Of a DNA stretch of 64,000 nucleotides, positions 36,501 through 43,845 are shown in pieces. A program made the position numbers and the translations under genes. Numbering within the stretch: the stretch's first letter is position 1; the number at the start of each line of letters is the position of its first letter. The DNA is taken from positions 124,001-188,000 of the forward strand of contig DATGID010000110.1 in NCBI GenBank assembly GCA_035307385.1. Direction: 5' to 3'. A model generated the notes under the pieces. The model saw only the letters and a list, made by a program, of their open reading frames with translations. It was not told the DNA's origin and searched no databases. The DNA is from DATBHW01 sp035307385. GTDB taxonomy: Bacteria > Chloroflexota > Ktedonobacteria > Ktedonobacterales > DATBGS01.

Positions 36501-38850
36501 AGTCTTGCATATCGCTTTTGGGTATCCAGCTTGCGCCGAGTCGTGCCTGAATATCTCCAGGTCTGATGTCTTCTGGCTGCACGGCTCTGAGTGCTTCCAC
36601 ATTGCGAGCAAACACAGGGTTAATCCCTGCTGCTGCCTCGGCAGTTCTCAGTTTTGCACGGACATTTCCGCTCAGGTACTCATCAGCAGTTTCCCATGTT
36701 CCCTGTGGCGTTTGAAACACCTGGCCGATTAGCTCTGCCTGCAATTGTTTCGGGCTTGCGCTAGTAAGCTCAGCCATTCGCTCCCAATTGACCGATCCTT
36801 TCTCGTTCAGACTGACAGCGAGGGCTTCTGCTCCGGTTTCTACATGCGAAACTGGCTGGTAGCGATCAAGGGTGCGCTTCTCAAAAATAGGGGTCTTAGC
36901 AGCGGTTTTTAGTTCAGGGTCGTAGGTTTCAAGAGACAAAAGCAAGGGGTGATCGGGGTCTGTCCCAAATAAGCGGGTATTCTCGTTGGCGCTGATAACG
37001 CCAAATCTGCTGACAAATTGGTCATAGACTTGGTTTAAGCGTTGACGCGCTTCAAGGATTTGCTCTTCCCCTGCATCCTCTAACTGCGTCTCAAATACCT
37101 TGCGCACAGCATCTCGGATACGAAGCATCCCCCTAACCCGTAAGGCATCCATTGCAGAAAGCTTGGCTGACTCAAGTTTGTCGCCAATGCGGATGACCAG
37201 TTCACCGTTGACTTCGCCGTATCCTCCGTCCTTGATGGCACGCAGTTGTTCAGGCTCTACCTTCGTGAGAGGTTCTGGCTTTTCTCTCTCCCCACGCCTT
37301 GACCAGATACCTTCTGGTAAGGCGCTCATGGCATCTCTGAGGCTATCAGTCGTCAGTTCTCCGGCAAGGGTTGGCTCCTTCCCTCGATACATCGTCCCTG
37401 TCAGTTCCATCTTTCCCAGCATCATCTCTGGGTGACGGACGTAGTATTCATTCAGGGGGACCGAGGTGCCGTCAATTTGAACGGGCTGTGTTTCTGTCCA
37501 GGACTCACCAGTTGGCGCTTCGCCTTTCGCACGCTTTTTGAGGAACAGAATGTCTGTTGTCACTTCTGTTCCGGCATTGCCCTTAAAGGCTGTATTGGGG
37601 AGTCTTACTGCTCCTACTAGATCAGCCTGGTCGGCAAGATACTCTCTGACGGCATCATCCTGCTTGTCCATTGTGTAGCGGCTGGTGATGAGGGCCATGA
37701 TGCCGCCAGGGCGAACCTTTTCTAGGGACTTTGCAAAGAAGTAGTCATGAATAGATCGCTTGAGGGAGGATTTCATTGAAGGGTCGTGAACACCGTAATC
37801 ACCAAAGGGCACGTTGCCAACCACTACGTCAAAGTAGTTATCGGGCAGCGGTGTTTCCTCAAAACCCTGGGCGTAGATCGTTGAATCAGGATAGAGTTTC
37901 TTGGCGATGCGAGCGGTAAGACCATCTAACTCAACGCCTGTGCGATGGCCGCCAGAAAGACGCTCTGGCATCAGGCCAAAGAAGTGCCCTACTCCCATTG
38001 CTGGCTCAAGCACCTCAATCTTGCCCTGGACGCCAAGCTGTTGCAGACCTTCCCATATGGCAGAGATTACTAAGGGTGAGGTAAAGTGGGCGTTCGGGGT
38101 AGTAGCCCTGGCTGATTCGTATTCCTGCTCGGTGAGCAGTGCTTTCACTGCTGACGCAGCCGGTTTCCATTCATCCTTTACCCGCCAATCTGGTTCAAAC
38201 ACCTGGGCCAACGCTCCCCAACCGGCATAGCGAACTAAGGTTGCTTTTTCTGCGTCTGTTGCTTCTCGATTCTCTGCCTCAAGCGTTTGTAACAGCTTTA
38301 TCGCTTCGATATTGGCGTTTGCCTTTTCGTGAAGTGAACCTGTGCCAACGCCATGTGCCTCAGTGATTCGCAGGTCTCTGGAAGGCTGTTGTTCGGGTTC
38401 TACTTCTTCGAGGATGATTCGTCTTCTGGGAGAAGAAACTGATCTATGACTATCTCCATCGCTGCCTGATACTCCATCTTCTCCACTACCGTCAATTGGT
38501 GCAGCAGATTGCTCATCTGCGTCTCTGTTGCCTCCAATTCCTGGTCTAAGCGGTTCTCTTGCACGAACTGTTGGTACATGGTTGGATGAAACTCCCGCCA
38601 GTTTTTCAGAATCATGATGCGAAGTGGTGTCAGGTGCATTGCGTTTCTCCTCAGGCGTAGCTGGTGCTGTGAACAGATCATCAAACGTCGCCTGCTTTAT
38701 TGTAGCAGGTAAGAGCGTCTGTTTTCTTCTGTGCCTTGCTGGGGCTGACCGAATAACCCCCCACGTATCACCTACCGATACATCGGCCAAGGCGTCAAAA
38801 GTAAGCTGGGTAATGATTGGTTTTGCTTTGGTTTCAACAGGTACCGCCAT
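33550..38850 (-). CDS. Giant DNA methylase-SF2 helicase protein
   Basis: 1,766 residues with AGGAAGGGAACG before the ATG. After a low-complexity N-terminus, the segment NIEAIKLLQTLEAENREAT and RYAGWGALAQVF opens an adenine methylase-like domain whose catalytic motif reads NVPFGDY (near 345) instead of NPPY/NPPF. A SNF2-type helicase follows: GAGKT near 953, VDEADLY near 1110, ATGTPISNTMAEM, GAGTNVQRK near 1417 and QREGRILRQGNENP. A coiled-coil tail closes it. Similar giants (DarB-like) travel on phages and plasmids and are linked to protection of incoming DNA from restriction. The altered NVPF motif leaves it open whether the methylase part is active. Confidence 0.88.
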   Translation of the reverse strand: MAVPVETKAKPIITQLTFDALADVSVGDTWGVIRSAPARHRRKQTLLPATIKQATFDDLFTAPATPEEKRNAPDTTSHHDSEKLAGVSSNHVPTVRAREPLRPGIGGNRDADEQSAAPIDGSGEDGVSGSDGDSHRSVSSPRRRIILEEVEPEQQPSRDLRITEAHGVGTGSLHEKANANIEAIKLLQTLEAENREATDAEKATLVRYAGWGALAQVFEPDWRVKDEWKPAASAVKALLTEQEYESARATTPNAHFTSPLVISAIWEGLQQLGVQGKIEVLEPAMGVGHFFGLMPERLSGGHRTGVELDGLTARIAKKLYPDSTIYAQGFEETPLPDNYFDVVVGNVPFGDYGVHDPSMKSSLKRSIHDYFFAKSLEKVRPGGIMALITSRYTMDKQDDAVREYLADQADLVGAVRLPNTAFKGNAGTEVTTDILFLKKRAKGEAPTGESWTETQPVQIDGTSVPLNEYYVRHPEMMLGKMELTGTMYRGKEPTLAGELTTDSLRDAMSALPEGIWSRRGEREKPEPLTKVEPEQLRAIKDGGYGEVNGELVIRIGDKLESAKLSAMDALRVRGMLRIRDAVRKVFETQLEDAGEEQILEARQRLNQVYDQFVSRFGVISANENTRLFGTDPDHPLLLSLETYDPELKTAAKTPIFEKRTLDRYQPVSHVETGAEALAVSLNEKGSVNWERMAELTSASPKQLQAELIGQVFQTPQGTWETADEYLSGNVRAKLRTAEAAAGINPVFARNVEALRAVQPEDIRPGDIQARLGASWIPKSDMQDFLAETLQIPKSDVSVAHAGQIATWTVKLDVLTARSVSNTTTYGTKRKSAADLIEDALNLRMPTIYDTLADDTRVVNQTETIAAREAQQKLKDRFTKWVWENPERAERLARLYNDTFNNIRLRTYDGSHLTFPGMNKTGLRRGDLDPHQKNAVWRMLQNKNALIGHCVGAGKTAEITAATMELKRMGLAKKPMIVVPNHLVEQWGAAFLALYPNANIFVAGKDFFTKGNRERAMARIASGTYDAVIVSHKSFESLPVGDATFNRFVRREIASLEEALREVQAERGENRSIVKQLEKAKKRLEAKIKDRAKRESKDDGVTFEQLGIDRIFVDEADLYKNLGFTTKMQRIAGLPNTESNRALDMYMKTRYLSERGDGVVFATGTPISNTMAEMYTLMRYLAPQVLEAAGVSHFDAWAANFGEAVTSLELSPDGSGYRMHTRFAKFVNLPELLSQFRSIADIQTAEMLNLPRPEMAGGKPKVVVSPASAELKDYVSHLVERAQRIRTGGIDPRLDNMLNITTDGRKAALDMRLVVHDAEPHPEGKVLRAVENIYRLWNADASKGKRLTQLVFCDLSTPHPDRFNVYHSLRTHLRERGIPEHEVAFIHDADTDAKKKALFDAVNSGRVRVLIGSTEKMGAGTNVQRKLVALHHLDAPWRPRDIEQREGRILRQGNENPQVGIYRYVTEGSFDAYMWQTLETKARFIQQVMSGKVSVREAEDLEGGALSYAEIKAIASGNPLVLEKVRIDTEVRRLDLLRAAHLNQQYDIGKQVANLPGQIAKSQAYHAGLLQDITRRDAKAGEFTMTIAGVEYTGKGAREQAGEALLKTVLASLWGDSREAKHLGSYKGFDILCRVSTREGEAPTLFLRGTHTYEANLNTESALGTVASIETLLRHLDRFAEEEQAEYERQEKALADYREQLHRPFEQEQQLRELLTKQEEINHKLDLDKSETQVIAEEGEEERSRELIPFAIRRTGRAQIHTAVSAD

Positions 38851-38901
38851 AATAAAAAAACAAAGCGTTCCCTTCCTGACCGCACATCGGCCAGGGACTC
38901 T

Positions 38902-40383
38902 TTAGAGAATTGGGAACGCTTCAGGGACGCTCATTGGGCGTATTGCCTCGTCTGGGTCAATGTATTCGTAAGGTACGGAAGTTTCCGTACCTTGAACTAT
39001 GTCAGGAAGAGGAGAAAGCAGGGGTAGTGTTGGAACTGGTAAGGCTCGTCTTTTCTTCAAAGTATCGTGTTTTCGCCAGTCCATTCGATGGAGCATAAAA
39101 GGTGGGAGATTGCGGTGAAAGCCGATAATGTGATGATCTCGAAACTGAAGGAAATCTTGGGCAGTCAGAAGTGGTATTCCCTGCTCTGAGAGGCCAGTTG
39201 AGGTATCACCGCTTTGGCGCTCATGCTCCGAGTGGGCATACCCTGATTGTCTGCCGCACCGCTCTTCAAGATATTTGGCTGTTTGTAAGTCTGTGGGACG
39301 GTAATATACCTGGCTTTCCATGTTATCCCTGAGAACCTGAGCACGCTCTTTTCCGTACACGACCTCAAGCTGGGAAAGCGATTGTACAGCCAGCCACAGA
39401 TACATTCCTCTGCCGACAATGGTTGTCGCGTGCTCGGCCAGGGATGGAATGGCAGTTCTTCCTGCTTCATCGATCAAGAGAAGCACTGGCTTGCAATTCT
39501 TGCCGTTTCGGTGGTCGTAGGTGGCAACAAGTTCATCAATCAGGCTTCCCCACAAAAGCCGCACCAGTGGAGAGAGGGCAAGTAAGTCCTGTTCTTTCCA
39601 GCGAAGGTATACGGTTACTGGTTTCGGGCTTACCATCAAGCTTTCTGGCGTAAAATCAGATAATGAAAGCGAGCGGATAACTGTCTCGGTAAGCAGTGGC
39701 CGCATTCTGGCTGTTAAGGTTCCCCAGGAAGAAAGCAAAAAGCGATCTGTCAGGTTTGCATCCTGGTAGCGGGTATCAAGAAACAGGGTGGCTAACTCTG
39801 GGGATATGCTATTGAGCTTCTCTACGCATCCTGCAAGCCCTGCTCGAAGCATGGTTCTGGCATACAGCAGGCTCGCAACGTTTTCTTTTTTTGCTGCTGC
39901 AAAAATGGCGGCCAACATACCAATTGCTCGTTGGGTAAATATCTGGTCGCGCTCATCTGCCTGAAAGAGAAGATGGGTTGAGCACGAATACAAAGCGTCT
40001 TCTGTCTGCTTCCCCTGTAACGGGTCATATCTGTGCCCTACTCCGGTGGGGTCAAGCACAAACACAGGGCCGAGCGTACTTCGGTAGCCTGCGGTCTGGG
40101 TGAAAAGCTCGCCTTTGATGTCGTTGACAATAATGCTGTGATTCCAGGTAAGAAGCTGGCTCACCGCTAAGAGTCCTTTTCCGCTTCGGGTTGGGCCAAC
40201 GATAAGGGTGTTGCCGATCTCGCGTCTTTTTCGGGTTGGCCGGACAGAAATAGGAAGACGCCAGATGAAAAAGAGCCGTTTCACGCCCAGCAGCACGCTT
40301 TGAGGCCGAAATGACGTTGAAAGCAACCAGAATAGCTCATGCAGCTTGGCAAATCGTGCGCGATGGAGTTCCCGTGTTACCAT
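38902..40383 (-). CDS. TraG/VirD4-like coupling protein
   Basis: 493 residues from the ATG at 40383; GGAGAGGGGAGAG precedes it and the ATG overlaps the relaxase stop. The longer upstream frame is a shadow of the relaxase gene. A Walker A (GPTRSGKG, 63-70), DIKGELF, DPTG, Walker B (LLLIDEAGR, near 290) and GRGMYLWLAVQSLSQLE are diagnostic of type IV coupling proteins. The usual N-terminal membrane helices are reduced to one weak hydrophobic stretch (about 17-43). It would bring the relaxase-DNA complex to a secretion channel. Cotranscribed with the relaxase. Confidence 0.9.
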   Translation of the reverse strand: MVTRELHRARFAKLHELFWLLSTSFRPQSVLLGVKRLFFIWRLPISVRPTRKRREIGNTLIVGPTRSGKGLLAVSQLLTWNHSIIVNDIKGELFTQTAGYRSTLGPVFVLDPTGVGHRYDPLQGKQTEDALYSCSTHLLFQADERDQIFTQRAIGMLAAIFAAAKKENVASLLYARTMLRAGLAGCVEKLNSISPELATLFLDTRYQDANLTDRFLLSSWGTLTARMRPLLTETVIRSLSLSDFTPESLMVSPKPVTVYLRWKEQDLLALSPLVRLLWGSLIDELVATYDHRNGKNCKPVLLLIDEAGRTAIPSLAEHATTIVGRGMYLWLAVQSLSQLEVVYGKERAQVLRDNMESQVYYRPTDLQTAKYLEERCGRQSGYAHSEHERQSGDTSTGLSEQGIPLLTAQDFLQFRDHHIIGFHRNLPPFMLHRMDWRKHDTLKKRRALPVPTLPLLSPLPDIVQGTETSVPYEYIDPDEAIRPMSVPEAFPIL

Positions 40384-40877
40384 GCTCTCCCCTCCTCTCC
40401 TCGTTCTCTCGCCTCTTTGATCAGGTCTAATTGTCGGCGCTGCTCTAAGGCTAGGCTCGTTGCTGTTGCCCGAAGGATTGCAAAATCCTGTACATTGAGC
40501 TTCCCTGGTAAAATAGCGACCAGGTGAACATGGCGATGGGGCGCATGGTCTGCGTGGATCGCTCCTACCCATTGCAAATGTTGTTTGAATTTGTCTTCTA
40601 GTGCCTGCATAGTTTTTTCTGCTATCTCACGGATTGATAAGTCTCTCCCACCATCCTCTTTTTGGGGGTCTGGGCTTACCACCAGACGGAAAAAATAGCC
40701 TCCTTTCTGGCTTTCATCAATCATCTGGTATGCCTGGTCGCGTTCTATTTTCCCGTCAGTATTAAACAGGGTGCGGTGTATGCTCTTTCCGTCTCTTCCA
40801 GGCCGGTTCTCAATGTAGCGAACTGATGCTTTCGCCGCTTCGCCACTTCTGGTGTAGCTTGCCTTCACAATTGCCAT
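40377..40877 (-). CDS. Small relaxase (mobilisation nuclease domain)
   Basis: 166 residues. An HUH-like metal site is seen in APHRHVHLVAI, with the N-terminal ASYTRSGEAAKASVRYI holding candidate catalytic tyrosines. The size is just the nuclease domain; most relaxases continue into a helicase or primase part. The ATG lies three bases after the stop of the ribbon-helix-helix gene and the stop overlaps the coupling-protein start, giving the classical order accessory-relaxase-coupling protein. It would nick oriT and lead the strand in transfer. Confidence 0.82.
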   Translation of the reverse strand: MAIVKASYTRSGEAAKASVRYIENRPGRDGKSIHRTLFNTDGKIERDQAYQMIDESQKGGYFFRLVVSPDPQKEDGGRDLSIREIAEKTMQALEDKFKQHLQWVGAIHADHAPHRHVHLVAILPGKLNVQDFAILRATATSLALEQRRQLDLIKEARERGEEGRAW

Positions 40878-40880
40878 GCC

Positions 40881-41540
40881 TCATATGTGCTGCTCCTGTA
40901 TCCATGCCTCAACCTCGTTGATAAGCGTTGCAAGCTGTGGCGTTACTCGTGTGATATTGCGTTTAGCGCTTCCACTCGAACCATCTAAGATTTTCTCTAG
41001 CACGCTCGCGGATACTCCCTGTTGTCTGTTTAAAATATTGGTAACAATGGCTCGTGTTTGCTCGCTGGCAAAGAGGCTCCTCACCAACAACACAGCTATG
41101 CGGGTGCTGTATGATCGCATCTGCTTTGCTATAGCCTGCTCGATGATGGGCTGTAAGATACCGGCATGCTGAATGTGTAAGCGTTTTGCTGCCGATTCTT
41201 CTAGCGCTGCGGCTGTGGCTCGTGAAAGACTGATTCCTTCGCTCTTTGCAATTCGCTCAAATTCTGCCCTTACTCCAGGATGTACCCATGAGGTAAGTTT
41301 GACGGCCTTTCTTTTGTGCTCGTTCTCTTTTTGTGACTGAGGAAATTTTTGGGGTTTTGTCGTAGCGCGCAGGGCTGTTTTGAGGGGCGATGGCTGGCGT
41401 GAAGCTGGGCGCGCGGTGGGTCTTGGGGGGTTATCTTGCCGTACACTCCGCAGAGTCGTACCCTGAACCGCTGGTTGGGGTTGTCGGCGCAATCTTTCTG
41501 TAACGTGACGAGGGATTTTTATATCCTTTGGTTTTTGCAT
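40881..41540 (-). CDS. Relaxosome accessory DNA-binding protein (MobC-like)
   Basis: 219 residues from the ATG at 41540. The ATG at 41552 lies inside the -10 box of the promoter and is unlikely. A basic, Pro-rich N-terminus (1-80) precedes a ribbon-helix-helix-like part (KRKAVKLTSWVHPGVRAEFERI, EGISLSRATAAALEE) and a helical tail. Gene order upstream of a relaxase matches MobC proteins that bind oriT and help nicking. Confidence 0.72.
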   Translation of the reverse strand: MQKPKDIKIPRHVTERLRRQPQPAVQGTTLRSVRQDNPPRPTARPASRQPSPLKTALRATTKPQKFPQSQKENEHKRKAVKLTSWVHPGVRAEFERIAKSEGISLSRATAAALEESAAKRLHIQHAGILQPIIEQAIAKQMRSYSTRIAVLLVRSLFASEQTRAIVTNILNRQQGVSASVLEKILDGSSGSAKRNITRVTPQLATLINEVEAWIQEQHI

Positions 41541-41550
41541 AGGAAAAACC

Positions 41551-41580
41551 ATAGTAACAAGCGCTTGTCTGTTTAATCAA
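41551..41580 (-). promoter_or_regulatory. Promoter of the mobilisation operon with internal palindrome
   Basis: Read on the minus strand: TTGATT (41575-41580), 18-base spacer, TACTAT (41551-41556). The spacer contains the perfect 12-base palindrome ACAAGCGCTTGT (41557-41568), a likely operator, plausibly for the ribbon-helix-helix protein encoded first in the operon. Confidence 0.6.
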
Positions 41581-41589
41581 GTAGGAAAA

Positions 41590-42100
41590 TTACTCTGAGG
41601 TGTTGGCATACTCTAGGCTGTCGTTTTTAGCTACGATCTTCCCTACCCCCTTAACAACCCCCAGGGGTACGTTTCTTAGAAGATTTACCTGTCCGTTGCT
41701 TCGCAACGAAAAAAATACGAACAAAATACTTTGCTGCGAAGCAACATTCGCCTGTCCGGCGAGGTTACTCAGGTCGTCCGTCTGTTAGAGACGGTTCCCT
41801 ATCTGGCACAAAGCCAGCCCGTTTATCACATTGGCTGTGCAAGATGCACTACCGCCAATGTCAGGGGTAAAAACCGCAGGGCTTTCTTAGCCCGCAGCAC
41901 AGAGGAAAATTCATCTATGGAGAGGGTTTGATCTGTTGCGATACTGTTTGATATAGGTTTGGTTGTCATAGCGAACTTCTGTCTTGACAACCAGGGGACG
42001 ATTTGTTACTCTTGAAGTGTTCAAGCATCAAGAGGTTTTAGGTAATCGACTCCCAAGGATTATCTAAGACCTTTTTTGTTGGTATAAAGTGTATCAATTG
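41590..42100. other. Non-coding region, candidate oriT
   Basis: No supported gene. It lies directly upstream of the relaxosome operon, the usual place for oriT. Hairpins: ACCCC/GGGGT near 41,660-41,670, a perfect 11-base pair GTTGCTTCGCA (41695-41705 with 41735-41745), CTGGC-N5-GCCAG near 41,810, GGGCT/AGCCC near 41,885 and CTTGAA-N3-TTCAAG near 42,015. The sequence CCTGTCC occurs on both sides of the 11-base hairpin. Confidence 0.55.
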
Positions 42101-42166
42101 TACACATAATGGCTAGCAACCTGTCAATACTTTTGCGGGGTTTCGGGCATTCGGGTTTTCAGGCAT

Positions 42167-42481
42167 TCGGGCTTTCAGGCAAGTGGGTTTGCGGTTTTGC
42201 GGGCTTTACCGCTTTTTTGCTAGGTACTCTTTCACAGCTTGCTGAACAACCTCGTAGTCTTTTATATCCTGATCTACAGCAAACTGCTTAATTTGTTTAA
42301 TAAGTGATGGTTCCAGCCTCGTTGTGTACTTTTCAACATGGGTGTTTTCGGGTAAGCGGGTAAACGGGTTTACGGGCTTAACGGTTTGCGGTTTTGCGGG
42401 TAAAACATCTTGCAGGTTAGATGGCAAAACTTCTTTCGGGCTTTCAGGCAAGTGGGTTTGCGGTTTTGCGGGTTTTACCGC
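42167..42481. repeat. Duplicated 46-bp segment within and after the ribbon-helix-helix gene
   Basis: 42167-42212 and 42436-42481 are identical except for one base. Shorter variants of GCGGTTTTGCGGG and CGGGCTTTCAGG fill the interval and the 50 bases downstream of the gene. One copy is coding, the other straddles the stop codon, so the repeat did not spread for coding reasons alone. Confidence 0.75.
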
Positions 42482-42613
42482 TTGCGGTTTTGCGGTTTTG
42501 CGGGCTTTTTCACTCCTACTTGGTATTTCAATAGCAGGCATCCCCTCAAGAGGGGATTTTAATTGATGCGCTTTCGCATTCGGGTCAAAGTCTTCGATTC
42601 TAGGATTTTTCAT
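42206..42613 (-). CDS. Ribbon-helix-helix partition protein (ParB/ParG-type partner of ParA)
   Basis: 135 residues from the ATG at 42613, which overlaps the end of parA by 14 bases. The first 90 residues are a disordered Pro/Lys-rich region with repeated KPQT, LPE and KPAKP units. The last 40 form a ribbon-helix-helix (EKYTTRLEPSLIKQIKQFAVD, then YEVVQQAVKEYLAKK). Small RHH proteins with long flexible N-termini partner ParA in type Ib partition systems (ParG, omega), bind short tandem repeats as the centromere and repress their own operon. Candidate sites: octamers at 43,665 and repeats at 42,167. Confidence 0.78.
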   Translation of the reverse strand: MKNPRIEDFDPNAKAHQLKSPLEGMPAIEIPSRSEKARKTAKPQAVKPAKPQTHLPESPKEVLPSNLQDVLPAKPQTVKPVNPFTRLPENTHVEKYTTRLEPSLIKQIKQFAVDQDIKDYEVVQQAVKEYLAKKR

Positions 42614-43355
42614 ACTCAATGAGCCAATCGGCAAAAACATCATAAGCGATGGCTCCAGGGTGTTTAGGCTCCAAATAAGCGAGTGGCTTACGCTCATCAT
42701 AGGATTTAGAGAAGATGGTTGAGTGAGGAATTTTTACCGTAAGCACGTTTCTATCCCATATCTTACGGGCATTCTCAACAATAGCAGGGGAGTGTGCGGT
42801 TGTTGCACGATACATCGTAAATAAGATTTTCAGGTCTTGGGCTTGTAGGGAAAGCTTTCCCCACATAATGCGCTGGACATGGGTTATCAGGTCAGCTACG
42901 CCGTCTACAGCCATTCTTTCAGACGAAGAGGGGATAACGATCAAATCTGCTGCGGCCAGGCCGTTAAATGCAAGCATAGCCTTACCTGGGGGAGTGTCAA
43001 TCAAAATAAAGTCGTATAAAGGCTTCAGGGGATTAAGCATTTCTGATACTTTAAGCTCATCTCCAGGCTCCAGCGCTTCCTCAATTGCAGCCATGAGAAC
43101 ATGCGAAGAGAGCACATCAACGTTGTATTTCGTCTTCCTGATCGCTAAGGGGGCAGGAACAGCACGCATAAAAACTTGATAGAGGTTCGGGCTTGCCTCT
43201 GGGTCGAGGTCTAAATAACGGGTAGATGATGCCTGCTGGTCGAGGTCCACCAACAGCACCTTTTTCCCTTTCTTTGCGAGCGCTGCGGCGGTATTGACGC
43301 TCGTGGTCGTCTTGCCGGTGCCTCCCTTGAAAATGCTAAAGGTGACAACTTTCAT
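42600..43355 (-). CDS. parA: ParA-type partition ATPase
   Basis: 251 residues. Deviant Walker A KGGTGKTT at 10-17, DLDQQASS (A'), FILIDTPPG (Walker B) and a C-terminal DNA-binding Lys/Arg region. There is no N-terminal HTH, which fits type Ib ParA. It drives segregation of plasmids or large integrated elements by patterning on the nucleoid. The start overlaps the stop of the HTH gene (ATGA), and the stop overlaps the RHH gene, so the three form one operon. Confidence 0.9.
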   Translation of the reverse strand: MKVVTFSIFKGGTGKTTTSVNTAAALAKKGKKVLLVDLDQQASSTRYLDLDPEASPNLYQVFMRAVPAPLAIRKTKYNVDVLSSHVLMAAIEEALEPGDELKVSEMLNPLKPLYDFILIDTPPGKAMLAFNGLAAADLIVIPSSSERMAVDGVADLITHVQRIMWGKLSLQAQDLKILFTMYRATTAHSPAIVENARKIWDRNVLTVKIPHSTIFSKSYDERKPLAYLEPKHPGAIAYDVFADWLIEYEKS

Positions 43356-43531
43356 AGTCTTTTATGTTTCATAAGCTCCTGATAGACAGTTAAAGGTATC
43401 TGCCAGTCTCTGCGTCCGGTAGAGGATTGTATTGCTCCCTTAATTTTTCCCTGCCTTATCCATCGGATGATTGTTGCACGATCTACGTTTAAGAGCTTTG
43501 CCACCTTAGAAGCATTGATAACTGATCTCAT
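43352..43531 (-). CDS. Small HTH protein of the partition operon
   Basis: 59 residues from the ATG at 43531. A MerR/excisionase-type HTH (ASKVAKLLNVDRATIIRWI, then GKIKGAIQSSTGRRDWQIP). It is transcribed first in the operon with parA and the RHH gene and translationally coupled to parA. It may autoregulate through the TTGCTAGCA repeats upstream or act as a plasmid-type excisionase or initiator helper. Confidence 0.75.
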   Translation of the reverse strand: MRSVINASKVAKLLNVDRATIIRWIRQGKIKGAIQSSTGRRDWQIPLTVYQELMKHKRL

Positions 43532-43538
43532 AATTAAA

Positions 43539-43567
43539 ACACTAGCAGGTTGCTTCTGTGCTGTCAA
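43539..43567 (-). promoter_or_regulatory. Promoter of the HTH-parA-RHH operon
   Basis: Read on the minus strand: TTGACA (43562-43567), 17-base spacer, TAGTGT (43539-43544), then the ATG seven bases on at 43531, so the transcript has almost no leader. Two TTGCTAGCA copies, 43611-43620 (a perfect palindrome, TTGCTAGCAA) and 43635-43644, lie upstream as possible operator sites. Confidence 0.6.
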
Positions 43568-43664
43568 GCAGTTTTGTTCAATTGTTGCAAAAACACTCAC
43601 CGCAAAAGAATTGCTAGCAAGCTGATTTGTAAGTTTGCTAGCAGAGCAGGGAATACAAGCGCTC

Positions 43665-43696
43665 GGTATCGTGGTATCACGGTGTCATGGTATCAA
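43665..43696. repeat. Four tandem octamers GGTATCNN (candidate centromere)
   Basis: GGTATCGT, GGTATCAC, GGTGTCAT and GGTATCAA follow one another without gaps, about 130 bases upstream of the partition operon. Three of these octamers recur, inverted, at 56047-56070. RHH partition proteins such as omega bind gapless 7-8-base repeats, so this is the best candidate parS. Confidence 0.7.
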
Positions 43697-43845
43697 AGTT
43701 CCCTCCGTTCATTCGGTAGGGAAGAGTGGTCTTAATGGTTGCTTAATTTTCGATGTGCGTTGTTGCCTGCATGGGTACACGAACTGTGGTATGCTACGGA
43801 GCGTTGTATATGGCTCCATGACGAGCAGGGAAGGAGGAAGAGAAG

